From Agrobacterium sp. AGB01 (GTDB lineage Bacteria > Pseudomonadota > Alphaproteobacteria > Rhizobiales > Rhizobiaceae): a stretch of 64,000 nt of DNA. The stretch's first letter is position 1. Each line of letters starts with the position of its first letter. Shown one piece after another: positions 44,257-52,961 of the stretch. A program made the translations under genes and the position numbers. Below the pieces are notes generated by a model. The model had not been told where the DNA came from and made no database searches. It worked only from the letters and a program-made list of their open reading frames with translations. The DNA is taken from positions 992,001 through 1,056,000 of the forward strand of contig NZ_JACVAB010000002.1 in assembly GCF_014851585.1 (NCBI RefSeq). Direction: 5' to 3'.

Positions 44257-44647
44257 GGGAATGCCTCTGATGTTTAAGCCAACGAATCCGAATTAGAAAA
44301 TACCGGAGAGTCTGGCAAGTGCGGGAGTTGGCAACGACTACAGGTGTATCACAACGATGCATTATAAAGTCTCTGGTTGTGCAAAACAGGTCGCCTGTCA
44401 CAAAAGTGGGTCGGTTGGTTACACTTTGGACCAAAATGAGACATTTCCACTCTCATAAGGCGAGCGCAAAAGCCCCTGTAACGGCTTGATTTTTATTATA
44501 CCCATGCGCCAAGGGCATGGCTGCTTTTCAAAATTGCCTCCATTTCGCCTTCTTTTGCAATTGCATCTGTCGTGAGATTTTAATAAATGCTTCACCAACG
44601 GCGACCGCAGTGAATGCGGGCCGGAGAGTAAACAAGCTGGAGTAATC
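44257..44647. other. Intergenic region before a small membrane protein
   Basis: About 390 bp. It contains a CCATGC/GCATGG hairpin near 44502-44520 followed by CTGCTTTT, which could be a weak terminator, and AT-rich sequence near 44480-44500. No coding frame with a ribosome site. It probably contains the promoter and leader of the 33-residue gene. Confidence 0.4.
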
Positions 44648-44749
44648 ATGGAAGAAACCGCTCAGAAATCCTGCTGGGGTGTAACTATTCGCGCACTCGC
44701 AGGTTTTGCCGCTTTTCTCGCATTGACGTACATTTTTGGCAGCCCGTAA
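44648..44749 (+). CDS. 33-residue single-pass membrane protein
   Basis: A short frame encoding MEETAQKSCWGVTIRALAG followed by FAAFLALTYIFGSP and a stop. CTGGAG lies 5 bases before the ATG. A strong terminator lies 30 bp after the stop, so this is a complete single-gene transcription unit. It has one hydrophobic helix with a polar start and one cysteine. Function unknown; stress-type small membrane proteins look like this, but no named family is recognised. Confidence 0.7.
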   Translation: MEETAQKSCWGVTIRALAGFAAFLALTYIFGSP

Positions 44750-44778
44750 TAGTCTCTCGTATTTTAGTTCTTTAAAAA

Positions 44779-44811
44779 GCAGCATGGCCCCAAGCCATGC
44801 TGTTTTTGTTT
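44779..44811 (+). terminator. Terminator after the 33-residue gene
   Basis: CAGCATGG pairs with CCATGCTG around a 7-base loop, followed by TTTTTGTTTT. Confidence 0.92.
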
Positions 44812-44951
44812 TCAGAGCCATGTTGTCTGCGGCCACGCCGCTTTGGCGCTGATATGTCGCCACGACCACAGCGTCTGACGCTAATCGATGGCGAATGTCT
44901 TCGCTTTGCGCTAAAATGATTGCCGTCAATGCAATTGAATAAGGCGTAGCA

Positions 44952-46355
44952 ATGTTTCTTTCGGTCTTCGACGTCTTCAAGATCGGTATCGGTCCGTCCA
45001 GTTCTCACACCATGGGCCCGATGTCGGCGGCAAACCGTTTTCTGGCGCTGCTACTGACGGATGACTGGCCCAAACCCGCAACCGCAGTTGTCAGCCACAT
45101 CAAGGTCAGCCTGCACGGCTCACTGGCCTTTACCGGCATTGGACACGGCTCCGGTCGTGCGGTCATTCTGGGACTGGCGGGTGAAAAGCCCGATACGGTT
45201 GATCCTGACGCCATGGACGGCATCATCGCCAAGGTCGAGGAAACCGCACAGGTCTGTCCGCCCGGTCACCCGGCCTATGGCTTCAAGCCGGACGAAGACC
45301 TGGTGTTCGACAAAAAGAACCCGTTGCCCGGCCATGCCAATGGCATGACGTTTTCGGCGCTCGACAAGCAAGGTCGTGTGCTGTTGAAGCGGATCTATTA
45401 TTCGATCGGTGGCGGTTTTGTCGTCACCGACACCGAGCTTGAGGCGCTGCGCAACGGCGGCAGTGATTCTGCCAAAAGCGTGCGCGTGCCGTATCCTTTC
45501 TCTTCGGCACGCGAAATGCTGGAGATGGCACGCAGTTCCGGCCGCACCATTGCCCAGATGAAACGTGCCAATGAAGAAATCATTGTGTCGCGTGATGAGC
45601 TGAATGCCCGTCTCGACCAGATTTGGGACGCGATGAATGGCTGTATCGACCGTGGTTTGCGCAATGAGGGCATCATGCCTGGCGGCCTCAAGGTAAAACG
45701 CCGTGCCCACGACATTCATGAAAAGCTGAATGTTGAATGGCGCAGCAACCGGCCCAATCCGCTGCTCGCCAATGACTGGCTGAGCGTTTATGCCATGGCC
45801 GTGAACGAAGAAAACGCTTCCGGTGGCCGGGTGGTGACAGCCCCCACCAATGGCGCTGCCGGTGTGGTGCCGGCGACCGTGCGTTATTTCCGTCATTTCC
45901 ACGAGGATGCGTCGATTGATGACGTCAGGGACTTCCTGCTGACGGCAGCGGCGATTGGCGGCATCATCAAGCACAATGCCTCCATCTCCGGTGCCGAGGT
46001 TGGTTGCCAGGGTGAGGTTGGTTCGGCATCGGCCATGGCGGCTGCCGGTTTTGCTGCCGTGCTGGGTGGTTCGCCTGAACAGGTGGAAAATGCCGCTGAG
46101 ATCGCGCTGGAACACCATCTGGGCATGACCTGCGACCCAATTGCCGGTCTTGTGCAGATACCGTGCATCGAGCGCAATGCACTCGGTGCGGTGAAGGCGG
46201 TTACTGCCGCATCGCTGGCGCTCAAGGGCAATGGCGAACATTTCGTGCCACTGGATGCCTGCATTGAAACCATGCGCCAGACCGGCAACGACATGAGCGA
46301 GAAATACAAGGAAACCTCGACCGGCGGTCTCGCCGTCAATGTGGTGGAGTGCTGA
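44952..46355 (+). CDS. sdaA: L-serine ammonia-lyase (iron-sulfur type)
   Basis: 467-residue L-serine dehydratase converting serine to pyruvate and ammonia. The substrate-binding [11 protein letters not shown] at residues 15-25 and cluster/active-site segments [37 protein letters not shown] and the late [23 protein letters not shown] end ([14 protein letters not shown]) are present. Single-chain alpha-beta form. It stands alone. Physiologically it links to glycine/serine one-carbon flow, as does the gcv operon, but the two are far apart. Confidence 0.96.
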   Translation: MFLSVFDVFKIGIGPSSSHTMGPMSAANRFLALLLTDDWPKPATAVVSHIKVSLHGSLAFTGIGHGSGRAVILGLAGEKPDTVDPDAMDGIIAKVEETAQVCPPGHPAYGFKPDEDLVFDKKNPLPGHANGMTFSALDKQGRVLLKRIYYSIGGGFVVTDTELEALRNGGSDSAKSVRVPYPFSSAREMLEMARSSGRTIAQMKRANEEIIVSRDELNARLDQIWDAMNGCIDRGLRNEGIMPGGLKVKRRAHDIHEKLNVEWRSNRPNPLLANDWLSVYAMAVNEENASGGRVVTAPTNGAAGVVPATVRYFRHFHEDASIDDVRDFLLTAAAIGGIIKHNASISGAEVGCQGEVGSASAMAAAGFAAVLGGSPEQVENAAEIALEHHLGMTCDPIAGLVQIPCIERNALGAVKAVTAASLALKGNGEHFVPLDACIETMRQTGNDMSEKYKETSTGGLAVNVVEC

Positions 46356-46468
46356 GTTTAAAGGTACGGCGCTGCCGACCTTTCCTGTCGCACGCCATGG
46401 GGCGTGCGGCCAAAGGCTTTGTTAATAAGATACCGACATGTCTTGACGGCTGCGCCAAATAGGCATTG

Positions 46469-46915
46469 ATGAAGACCATGGCACTTCATCTTCTCAAATT
46501 ATGCGTTGGCGCAGATTCGCTTCAGGATTTGCGGGATTGGGTTTCTCAGCGGTCGTTGCTGGCCATTGCTGCCGGGCTTGAGCCGCACAGCATTCACACC
46601 ACACGCATGATTCCCAAGCGCGTTGAAGAGCTGCTGGATGGCGGCTCTCTTTATTGGGTGATCAAGGGGCAGGTGCTTGCGCGCCAGCGTTTTCTCGATA
46701 TCAAGACCTTCAAGGGCGATGACGGCATTTCCAGATGTGATCTGGTGCTGGGACCGGAGGTCATTGAAACATCGCCGGCACCGAAGCGGCCGTTTCAGGG
46801 TTGGCGCTATCTGACATCAGAAGATGCGCCGCGTGATCTCGGTGGTTCGGATGGCGGTGCGGATGATCTGCCCTCTGATCTGAAGCGCGAACTGGCCGAA
46901 CTCGGCCTGCTTTAA
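46469..46915 (+). CDS. DUF1489 protein
   Basis: About 148 residues of the alphaproteobacterial DUF1489 family: LHLLKLCVGADSLQDLRDW at the start, TTRMIPKRVEELLDGGSLYWVIKG in the middle, and FQGWRYL near the end. The function is unknown. ATG 46469 and ATG 46478 (MALHLLKLCVG) are both possible, neither with a strong ribosome site; relatives commonly begin like the second. Confidence 0.88.
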   Translation: MKTMALHLLKLCVGADSLQDLRDWVSQRSLLAIAAGLEPHSIHTTRMIPKRVEELLDGGSLYWVIKGQVLARQRFLDIKTFKGDDGISRCDLVLGPEVIETSPAPKRPFQGWRYLTSEDAPRDLGGSDGGADDLPSDLKRELAELGLL

Positions 46916-47009
46916 AGCCTGTCACCAGAAGACGACACGCGGCTGAAACAGCCTGCGATCGTGCCGTCATGCCTAGATTGTCCTGTGATTTCGGCGGTTT
47001 ACTGCCCCA

Positions 47010-47049
47010 AAAAAGAGTGAGCCGGTTCCGGGGCAACGGAACCGGCTCA
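47010..47049 (-). terminator. Long perfect hairpin, probable minus-strand terminator
   Basis: GAGCCGGTTCCG (47019-47030) pairs perfectly with CGGAACCGGCTC (47037-47048). On the minus strand it is followed by CACTCTTTTTT, so it fits as the end of the transcript of the cysteine peptidase gene at 47148-47753, after the smaller hairpin at 47112-47140. Confidence 0.75.
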
Positions 47050-47111
47050 TGGCTCGGTCAGGGGACGGGGTAGGGGGACGGACCGGGCCAATTCCTCTCA
47101 AGTATAGGTAT

Positions 47112-47140
47112 CATCCCAAACCGGCCTGCGGTCCGGGATG
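47112..47140. repeat. Short palindromic repeat (CATCCC/GGGATG)
   Basis: CATCCC...GGGATG with an inner CCGG-type stem. It shares its CATCCC...GGGATG ends with the repeat mosaic at 28276-28295, so it is likely the same dispersed family. Confidence 0.55.
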
Positions 47141-47147
47141 ACATTGT

Positions 47148-47753
47148 TTAGTTGATGCCGCCAACGGCTGTTGCGCGGCCATCCTGGATCTTTTCCCAAC
47201 GGGCCGGATTGCCGGCCGACTGGCGCTTCAGGTAGGTGTATTCGGTCTCCGACCAGTCCATGACCCGGTTGCGCATGTTGTCGAGAATGAAGTCACCATG
47301 GTCTGTCCGCACGGTCAGCACGGCATGGCCTTCGCCATTCGGCTGCAGAACGACTGTGATCAGCAGGTTGGAGGCTTCGATGCCCTTGTTCATCAGCATC
47401 TTGCGCTTCAGAAGAACAAAGTCTTCGCAGTCGCCCACAGTCGTAGGGTAGGCCCACCGTTCTTCCACACCATAGACCTCCATATCGGTCATCGGGGTAA
47501 TGGTGGTGTTGACGGTGTAGTTGACGTCCAGAATCATCTTCCAGAGGTCTTTGTTCAGTTTGAGCGGTCCGCGATCAGCCGATGTGGCGACGCATTCGCT
47601 TTTGTAGGTCTGGCAAAATTCGTAGTGGCCAATCGGCGGATTTGCTTTTCCGATAATACGCATTGCGGCGGCTGGCGAAGCATGTGCCTGAGATGTGAAG
47701 GCCATCATAAAAAGTGTAGCGGCCAAGAAACCAAGTTGTTTTTTGTTGTTCAT
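47148..47753 (-). CDS. Transglutaminase-like cysteine peptidase (BTLCP)
   Basis: 201-residue exported protein. The signal peptide (LGFLAATLFMMAFTSQAHA) is followed by the catalytic triad region: Cys in TVGDCEDFVLLKR, His in GEGHAVLTV and Asp in FILDNMRNR. This is the BTLCP/DUF920 group that includes LapG. Some LapG-type proteases cut surface adhesins under c-di-GMP control; no LapD or large adhesin is visible here, so that role is only possible. GGGAGA precedes ATG 47753. Direct repeats lie about 100 bp upstream. Confidence 0.88.
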   Translation of the reverse strand: MNNKKQLGFLAATLFMMAFTSQAHASPAAAMRIIGKANPPIGHYEFCQTYKSECVATSADRGPLKLNKDLWKMILDVNYTVNTTITPMTDMEVYGVEERWAYPTTVGDCEDFVLLKRKMLMNKGIEASNLLITVVLQPNGEGHAVLTVRTDHGDFILDNMRNRVMDWSETEYTYLKRQSAGNPARWEKIQDGRATAVGGIN

Positions 47754-48269
47754 TACCTGTCTCCCGTGTTGAGGAGACAATCGCATGCAAATTTTTAGGT
47801 CACGCAAATATTGCCGCGTAAATTTGATGTTGTTTTTCTGAAATTCTTCGACTTATTTGAATTTATATTTAAGCGTATTTGAGCTTTATTTTATGCGTAT
47901 TTGACTAAAATTTTAGCGAATTTCAGAGGCCGCATTGTCGGCTGTTTTCTAATTATCTCTCTGAAAACGAATGATATTTGCCTTTTTGTGGCCTTGGTGC
48001 GCGGGCGGTGAGATCTGGCCAGAATGCGCCAAAATGGGTCAATGTGATGGTGTGCATTTTTATTTTTTGCGGAAATATACTTGCAAAAACACCCCATGGC
48101 ACAGGCAAGGTGAATTTTGACCGCAAAAAATATTTTGATGTTCTCGAAAAAAAACATCAAAGGCCGTTGATTGGATGTGTGGGGTAAAAACGGGCTGTTT
48201 TCTGCCAAAACTGCATCAGACTGGTACAGGCGGCCACAGTTCGGCATCGCGCGTTAGGTAATCGGCAAA
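47754..48269. other. Long AT-rich intergenic region upstream of BTLCP
   Basis: About 515 bp with no credible coding frame. The half nearest the peptidase gene is very AT-rich and holds phased direct repeats (47851-47925, listed separately). The rest (47940-48260) shows A- and T-tracts such as GCAAAAACACCCC and GAAAAAAAACATC, without clear structure. Confidence 0.6.
47851..47925. repeat. Four imperfect direct repeats with 21-22 bp period
   Basis: ACTTATTTGA at 47851, GCGTATTTGA at 47873, GCGTATTTGA at 47895 and GCGAATTTCA at 47916. Spacing is 22, 22 and 21 bp, two turns of DNA, which puts all copies on one face. They lie 100-170 bp upstream of the BTLCP start and look like cooperative binding sites. 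Confidence 0.6.
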
Positions 48270-48296
48270 AGAAAAGGCCGCATTGCGGCGGCCTTG
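48270..48296 (-). terminator. Terminator of the PilZ gene
   Basis: Minus-strand AAGGCCGCC and GCGGCCTT form a stem followed by TTCTTTTG, 31 bp after the PilZ stop. Confidence 0.8.
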
Positions 48297-48326
48297 ATGT
48301 GGTCAAATCTGGTGAGAGCGGGTCGC

Positions 48327-48938
48327 TTAAAGGAACTCCAGCAGCGCATCGCGCGACTGTACCCGGTCGAATTCGATCGCGACCCCTTCCATGAAGTGGC
48401 GCACGATGCGGCCCTTCATGGCGCCAAGTCTGACGATGGTGCCCATTGCGGGGCGATCGTCAACTTCGATGGCGGCACCGGACAGTGAAAGGTCGATGAT
48501 GCGGCATAAAACGACGTTGCCATCTTCCAGAGTCAGTTCGGCGCGTGATTTGCGCGGCGCCAGACGATCGTGGCGACGATCTTCCGGCAGGCCGAGCTCC
48601 TGGCGCTTGGCAATCCATGCCAGCTGCGCAGAAAGTTTTTCCCGTTTGCGTTCGGTCGCGGTAATCGAAATCGTAAAACCGGACGCGTAAATCGCAGTAA
48701 TCTTGCCTTCAAGTCTACCAATGTGCTGCAGGTAGGCGATAACGCGATCGCCCTGATGTCCCATCGCCGCGCAGGTGAAGTGCGCGATTTCCGAGGTCAT
48801 ATCCGTGATGGTGCAGTCATATTCCTCATAGTCCGGCAGCATGATGCGGCCCGACAGATTGACGGACACAGTCTGTACCTCGCGCACCGGGTGCGCGGGT
48901 TCTGCATGTGCAAAGCTGGTGGATTTAACTGAAAACAT
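48327..48938 (-). CDS. PilZ-domain protein, probably two domains
   Basis: 203 residues. The C-terminal PilZ domain shows the c-di-GMP-binding pattern: the R-x-x-x-R stretch in RLAPRKSRAEL, then DLSLSGAAIEV and GVAIEF. The N-terminal half has a similar strand order (VNLSGRIMLPDYEE, CTITDMTSE, GRLEGKITAIY) but lacks the arginine motif, suggesting a degenerate first PilZ unit. Start at ATG 48938, the base before being TTG 48941. A probable c-di-GMP effector; target unknown. Confidence 0.85.
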   Translation of the reverse strand: MFSVKSTSFAHAEPAHPVREVQTVSVNLSGRIMLPDYEEYDCTITDMTSEIAHFTCAAMGHQGDRVIAYLQHIGRLEGKITAIYASGFTISITATERKREKLSAQLAWIAKRQELGLPEDRRHDRLAPRKSRAELTLEDGNVVLCRIIDLSLSGAAIEVDDRPAMGTIVRLGAMKGRIVRHFMEGVAIEFDRVQSRDALLEFL

Positions 48939-49051
48939 CAATATCGCACTATGGTGATTGAACAGTGCATCTCTACTGCTGTCGAGTTAACAGACCGTTC
49001 TACTTTTCGACATGAATGCAACTGTTATGCATTAAAACAAAAATTCTCGCT

Positions 49052-49606
49052 TCATGCGTGGTTTTTCAGGGCAGTTTCCGTCGAAACGCTCTCCAAAATA
49101 CGACAGGTTTCCGGGATTAGCGTCGCCACTGGCCTGATATAGACATGCTTGCGATTTTGCGGAAACAGACCACCGATCAATCGTGGTTCGGAAGGCTGGG
49201 ATGATCTGAGCGGTAACAGCAGCATTTCATAACTGATGTCATCCTCCGGTGACTGACTTTCGGATAGCTCGGTTGGATCCTGCTGTTCAACGCCTCTTAC
49301 CGTGAGGATGGCAGGTATTTCCCGGTGCATCACCGTCTTGGCAATTGTCACCATGGTTTGCGCGTTTTGCGGCAGCCAGAGTTTGGAAAATTCAGTCTTG
49401 TGCAGTTCCCGTCCGAAAATCGAATACAGACGTGTTCCAGTAAGTCGGAAAACGGGTGATGTCTCATCCGCGTCCGACAGGATGAAAAGATCCGGCAACA
49501 GATGGCGGATTTTTTCAGGTTCAATGTTTTGACGTACCGGGGCGGGTGTGTCACCGCGCAGGTCATTCCAGTACGAATATAGCTCCATGCTTGCTACAAT
49601 GTTCAT
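49052..49606 (-). CDS. PAS_5-type PAS domain protein
   Basis: 184 residues matching the alphaproteobacterial PAS_5 family: YWNDLRGDTPAPVRQNI near the start, LLPDLFIL, then FRLTGTRLYSIFGREL. The Caulobacter relative MopJ is a cell-cycle and stress factor, by family knowledge. A strong GGAGG sits 6 bases before the ATG. No output domain is present. Its upstream region contains a TTAA-N7-TTTA sequence close to a CtrA box. Confidence 0.82.
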   Translation of the reverse strand: MNIVASMELYSYWNDLRGDTPAPVRQNIEPEKIRHLLPDLFILSDADETSPVFRLTGTRLYSIFGRELHKTEFSKLWLPQNAQTMVTIAKTVMHREIPAILTVRGVEQQDPTELSESQSPEDDISYEMLLLPLRSSQPSEPRLIGGLFPQNRKHVYIRPVATLIPETCRILESVSTETALKNHA

Positions 49607-49689
49607 GGATCGCCTCCATATGTCTCATTCCAGCACAGGGGACACTGGTTTTGGTGGTCTTAAGGATAGCGATGCCAGTTTCGTGCCAC

Positions 49690-49850
49690 GGGGAAATTAA
49701 GGTTAATGAATGGTTTAGATTGAGTTCGACTGACCGACGTGGCATTGAGATCCTGTCATTTAAGGGGAAACTCTTTCAGCACAGATTTACGGGGCGGGTT
49801 AAAACCGGGGGCTCCGAAGCCGTCCTGCCAGTCAGGGCGGCTTTTTTTTC
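49690..49850 (+). ncRNA. Candidate small RNA ending at an orphan terminator
   Basis: A near-perfect terminator (GCCGTCCTG, 5-base loop, CAGGGCGGC, then eight T; 49819-49849) faces the plus strand. All genes from 47148 to 49606 are on the minus strand, so no plus-strand coding gene feeds it. The 5' boundary is not known; the stretch between about 49690 and the terminator holds a small GGTTAAAACC hairpin and no open frame with a ribosome site. A leader of the downstream rhomboid gene is excluded by position only if the terminator is efficient; attenuation is the alternative. Confidence 0.5.
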
Positions 49851-49942
49851 GTTCAATGGTCCTGTATGCCGTTGATGAACCGACAGTTTTGTTGCCGACG
49901 TACCGGTTTTTGACTGGGCGGTTCGGGTAAAAGGGTGAAGTG

Positions 49943-50692
49943 ATGACAGATAATCGCGACGATGTTCCTTCTGCAGACCAAGCGCCCGCTGAAAGACCGT
50001 CAGAACCTGTCTTCAATCTGCCGGGCTTGCTGGTCATCACCCTTGCGCTTCTGGCCGTTGTTTATCTGGTTGGTGAGTACCTGCTGTCGGACGATGGTTA
50101 TGCCTGGTACCTGTTCACCTTCGGTTTCATTCCCATGCGCTACGTCGTTCCATTTTCGCAGCAAGGCATGGAGTGGCTTTGGACACCGATCACCTATTCG
50201 CTGATGCATGGCAGCACCATGCATATCGTGTTCAACGGTCTGTGGTTGGCCGCCTTCGGCACCCCGGTCATGCGCCGCATCGGTGCTGTTCGCTTCATTC
50301 TTTTGTGGTGCCTCAGTGCTGCGGCGTCGGCTTTCGGCCACGCGGCGCTGAACTGGCATGACATGACTGTACTGATTGGTGCGTCGGGTGTGGTTTCTGC
50401 GCTGATGGGCGCTGCCTGCCGGTTTGCATTTCCACCGCATGGTGGCGGTTTTAATCCGTCGCTTGGCCATCTCTATCCACGCCAGAGCATTATCGCAGCC
50501 TTCAAAAACCGCACGGTGGTGATCTTTACGGTCATGTGGTTGCTGGGTAACGTGCTGGTGGCGGTTGGCGTGCCGATTTTCGGCGATGCTGCAGGCGCTA
50601 TTGCGTGGGACGCGCATATTTTCGGTTTCGCGTTCGGCTTCCTGCTGTTTGACCTTTTCGATCCGCTGCCACGGCAAAAACACCGCCTCTGA
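49943..50692 (+). CDS. Rhomboid-family intramembrane serine protease
   Basis: 249 residues with six transmembrane segments. The catalytic serine is in GASGVVSALMG near residue 148, and the histidine in WDAHIFGFAFG near residue 222; HGSTMHIVFNGLW is the N-terminal conserved loop. Substrates are not known. AGGGTG lies upstream of ATG 49943. A CBS-domain gene follows. Confidence 0.9.
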   Translation: MTDNRDDVPSADQAPAERPSEPVFNLPGLLVITLALLAVVYLVGEYLLSDDGYAWYLFTFGFIPMRYVVPFSQQGMEWLWTPITYSLMHGSTMHIVFNGLWLAAFGTPVMRRIGAVRFILLWCLSAAASAFGHAALNWHDMTVLIGASGVVSALMGAACRFAFPPHGGGFNPSLGHLYPRQSIIAAFKNRTVVIFTVMWLLGNVLVAVGVPIFGDAAGAIAWDAHIFGFAFGFLLFDLFDPLPRQKHRL

Positions 50693-50825
50693 GATCACAG
50701 ACTGCATACGCATTGTTGGAAGTTGTGTCTTGCATTCCACCGCATGCAAGCGCAGCATTGCTGTGCCGTGGGTATGGAATAGGGGAGCTTCCATATCGGA
50801 ACCGGTGGATTTTGAGGAGGAATAT

Positions 50826-51260
50826 ATGCCGATATTCGTGAAGGATTTGCTGGATGCGAAAGGTCGCGACGTTGTAACCGTATCGCCTGATGTGACGATT
50901 GCTGAAGCAGCCAAAACATTGAATCATCACAAGATCGGTGCTGTCGTGGTTGTGGATGCCAAAGGTGGCATCAAAGGCATTTTCACCGAGCGCGATATGG
51001 TGCGCGCCATTGCCGGCAAAGGTGCTGCGTCACTGGAAGAAAAGGTTTCCGGCGCGATGACCAAAAACGTGATTCGCTGTCAGAAGACATCGACCACCGA
51101 CCAGCTGATGGAAATCATGACCGGTGGCCGCTTCCGCCATCTGCCGGTGGAAGACAATGGCAAGATTGCCGGAATTATCTCGATTGGTGACGTGGTCAAG
51201 GCGCGCATTGGCGAAGTCGAGGCTGAAGCTGAACAGATCAAGGCTTATATAGCCGGGTAA
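50826..51260 (+). CDS. Two-CBS-domain protein
   Basis: 144 residues made of two CBS motifs and nothing else: VVTVSPDVTIAEAAKTL with GIFTERDMVRAI, then VIRCQKTSTTDQLMEIM with AGIISIGDVVKA. Stand-alone CBS pairs bind adenosine nucleotides and usually modulate partner proteins. GAGGAGG lies upstream of the ATG. It follows the rhomboid gene by 133 bp on the same strand. Confidence 0.92.
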   Translation: MPIFVKDLLDAKGRDVVTVSPDVTIAEAAKTLNHHKIGAVVVVDAKGGIKGIFTERDMVRAIAGKGAASLEEKVSGAMTKNVIRCQKTSTTDQLMEIMTGGRFRHLPVEDNGKIAGIISIGDVVKARIGEVEAEAEQIKAYIAG

Positions 51261-51289
51261 GTAGTGGGCCGAAACATGCTCTCGTGGTC

Positions 51290-51381
51290 ATCCTCGGGCT
51301 TGTCCCGAGGATCTAGTCACACCTGCGCAAGTGTAAGGTTTGTGGCGGATTGGGTTAGGTCCTCGGGACAAGCCCGAGGAT
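51290..51381. repeat. Intergenic element bounded by inverted palindromic arms
   Basis: Arms at 51290-51312 (ATCCTCGGGCTTGTCCCGA...) and 51360-51381 are reverse complements of each other, about 48 bp apart, and each arm is itself a palindrome (CCTCGGG...CCCGAGG). It lies in the gap between convergent CBS and patatin genes. The CCTCGGG theme also occurs at 28202-28220. A RIME/REP-like dispersed repeat. Confidence 0.8.
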
Positions 51382-51402
51382 AACGGCTGACGCTGAACCC
51401 AA

Positions 51403-52353
51403 TCAACGCATCAAAACCTGCTGCATGCGTTGCAGTTCTGGAATTCGGGCTCGTGTTTCCTCGTAACCACGGGTGATGGCTTCGCCGGCCCGGTGGAATT
51501 CCGACAGGCCAATATCATTGATACGTGGATGCAGTGTCAGGTCTGGCGGATCGCCTGCCAGACGAGAGCGGGAAATACGGTCCTGAATGATGTTGAAGGC
51601 CTGCACCATTACGCCAGGCAGGCCGGGGCGCTGCGCGGAGGCCGGCACCGGCAGTGGCGTCGCACCGGGTGCGCCCGCACCATGTTTGACCACGGCGGAA
51701 CGCCCGAAAATGTCGTAGTTGAGGTTGACGGCGATGACCAGCGGTTGCTCATGGGCGCGGCAGACTGACACTGGCACCGGGTTGACCAACGCGCCATCAA
51801 TCAATGTGCGACCATTACAATAGACCGGTTCGAAAATGCCGGGCAGTGCGTAGGATGAGCGCAATGCGGTGATCAGGTCGCCCTGATGGATCCACACCTC
51901 GTGGCCTGTCGTCAATTCGGTGGCGACCGCCACGAAGGGACGGTCGAGGCCTTCAATCGTCAGTCCCTCAAGATGTTCCTGCATACGTTTGGTCAGGCGC
52001 ATGCCGCCAAACAGGCCGCCGCCGCCAATCGTCAGGTCCAGCAGGCCGGCAATGCGGCGCATGGTCAGGGAGCGGGCAAAACTTTCCAGTTCATCCAGTT
52101 TGCCTGCCAGATAACAGCCGCCGACCAGAGCGCCGATCGACGTGCCGGCAATCATGCCAATCTTGATGCCTGCCTCATCAAGCGCACGCAGAACGCCAAT
52201 ATGCGCCCAGCCGCGGGCAGCGCCGCCGCCCAGCGCCAGTGCAATACGTATATCGCCCCGCAGTTTGGCTTCGTTTTCGGGAAATGTCGGCTCATTACCA
52301 TCAATTGTGGATAATGTGCCGGTGTTGCCGCGATTGATACCCCACCCCAACAT
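51403..52353 (-). CDS. Patatin-like phospholipase
   Basis: 316 residues. The oxyanion motif GGGAARGWAHIGVL, the serine in GTSIGALVGG and the catalytic Asp in LIDGALVNP are intact, so an active Ser-Asp lipase is expected. No signal peptide; bacterial family members of this size (RssA type) act on membrane lipids in the cytoplasm. ATG 52353 has AGGAG 10 bases upstream. Third gene after folE and hisI in the same direction, 113 bp beyond hisI. Confidence 0.9.
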   Translation of the reverse strand: MLGWGINRGNTGTLSTIDGNEPTFPENEAKLRGDIRIALALGGGAARGWAHIGVLRALDEAGIKIGMIAGTSIGALVGGCYLAGKLDELESFARSLTMRRIAGLLDLTIGGGGLFGGMRLTKRMQEHLEGLTIEGLDRPFVAVATELTTGHEVWIHQGDLITALRSSYALPGIFEPVYCNGRTLIDGALVNPVPVSVCRAHEQPLVIAVNLNYDIFGRSAVVKHGAGAPGATPLPVPASAQRPGLPGVMVQAFNIIQDRISRSRLAGDPPDLTLHPRINDIGLSEFHRAGEAITRGYEETRARIPELQRMQQVLMR

Positions 52354-52466
52354 CGCTACGACACTCCTCCTGCACATTGCGAACAAGCGTCATTAAACGC
52401 TTCTGCGGTTTCAAAACGGTTATCGCATCGAAACCGGGCAGCAGAATGGAGAAATAACGTAAGGTG

Positions 52467-52922
52467 TTATTTGTCGCTGTAAACGGTTGCCGGATCGAAA
52501 TGCCGTTCATTATCGGTAATTTTTGTAACAGCCTCGCCATTTTCAAGGGAGACAGTACGATAAAAACACGACCGGCGGCCTGTATGGCAGGTTGCGTCAT
52601 GACCAGCCACGGAAACCTTGAGCCAGATGGCGTCCTGATCGCAATCGGTGCGGATTTCGCGCACGGTCTGCAGGTTGCCGGAGGTTTCACCCTTTTTCCA
52701 GATATTGCCACGTGAGCGGCTGAAATAGTGGGCGACACCGGTTTCCAGTGTCAGGGCAACGGCTTGCGCATTCATGTGGGCAACCATCAGCAATTCGCCA
52801 TCGGTCGCGTCGGTGACAACGGCGGTCACCAGACCATGGGCATCAAACTTCGGGGTGAAGCTGCCTGCGCCTTCAAGAATGGTTTTGTCGCTTGCGGGCA
52901 GGGGAAATTGTGTGCCGGTCAT
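52467..52922 (-). CDS. hisI: Phosphoribosyl-AMP cyclohydrolase
   Basis: Opens the purine ring of PR-AMP in histidine biosynthesis. 151 residues, with the signature [22 protein letters not shown] [33 protein letters not shown], and the zinc site [11 protein letters not shown] plus HTGRRSCFY. The separate HisI without HisE is the alphaproteobacterial form. It lies 39 bp after folE; both enzymes act on related purine ring-opening chemistry, but belong to different pathways. Confidence 0.95.
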   Translation of the reverse strand: MTGTQFPLPASDKTILEGAGSFTPKFDAHGLVTAVVTDATDGELLMVAHMNAQAVALTLETGVAHYFSRSRGNIWKKGETSGNLQTVREIRTDCDQDAIWLKVSVAGHDATCHTGRRSCFYRTVSLENGEAVTKITDNERHFDPATVYSDK

Positions 52923-52961
52923 GTTTATACCACTGGTCAGGAAGGTGGCGAAAAGCCGCGT

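Noticed and set aside
44528..44980. A 150-codon minus-strand frame over the small membrane gene and the sdaA start.
   Set aside because: It crosses a strong plus-strand terminator, has no ribosome site and ends inside the leader region.
46388..46410. CGCACGCC-ATG-GGGCGTGCG hairpin after sdaA as a terminator.
   Set aside because: Perfect stem but no T-run on either strand; at most a 3'-stabilising structure.
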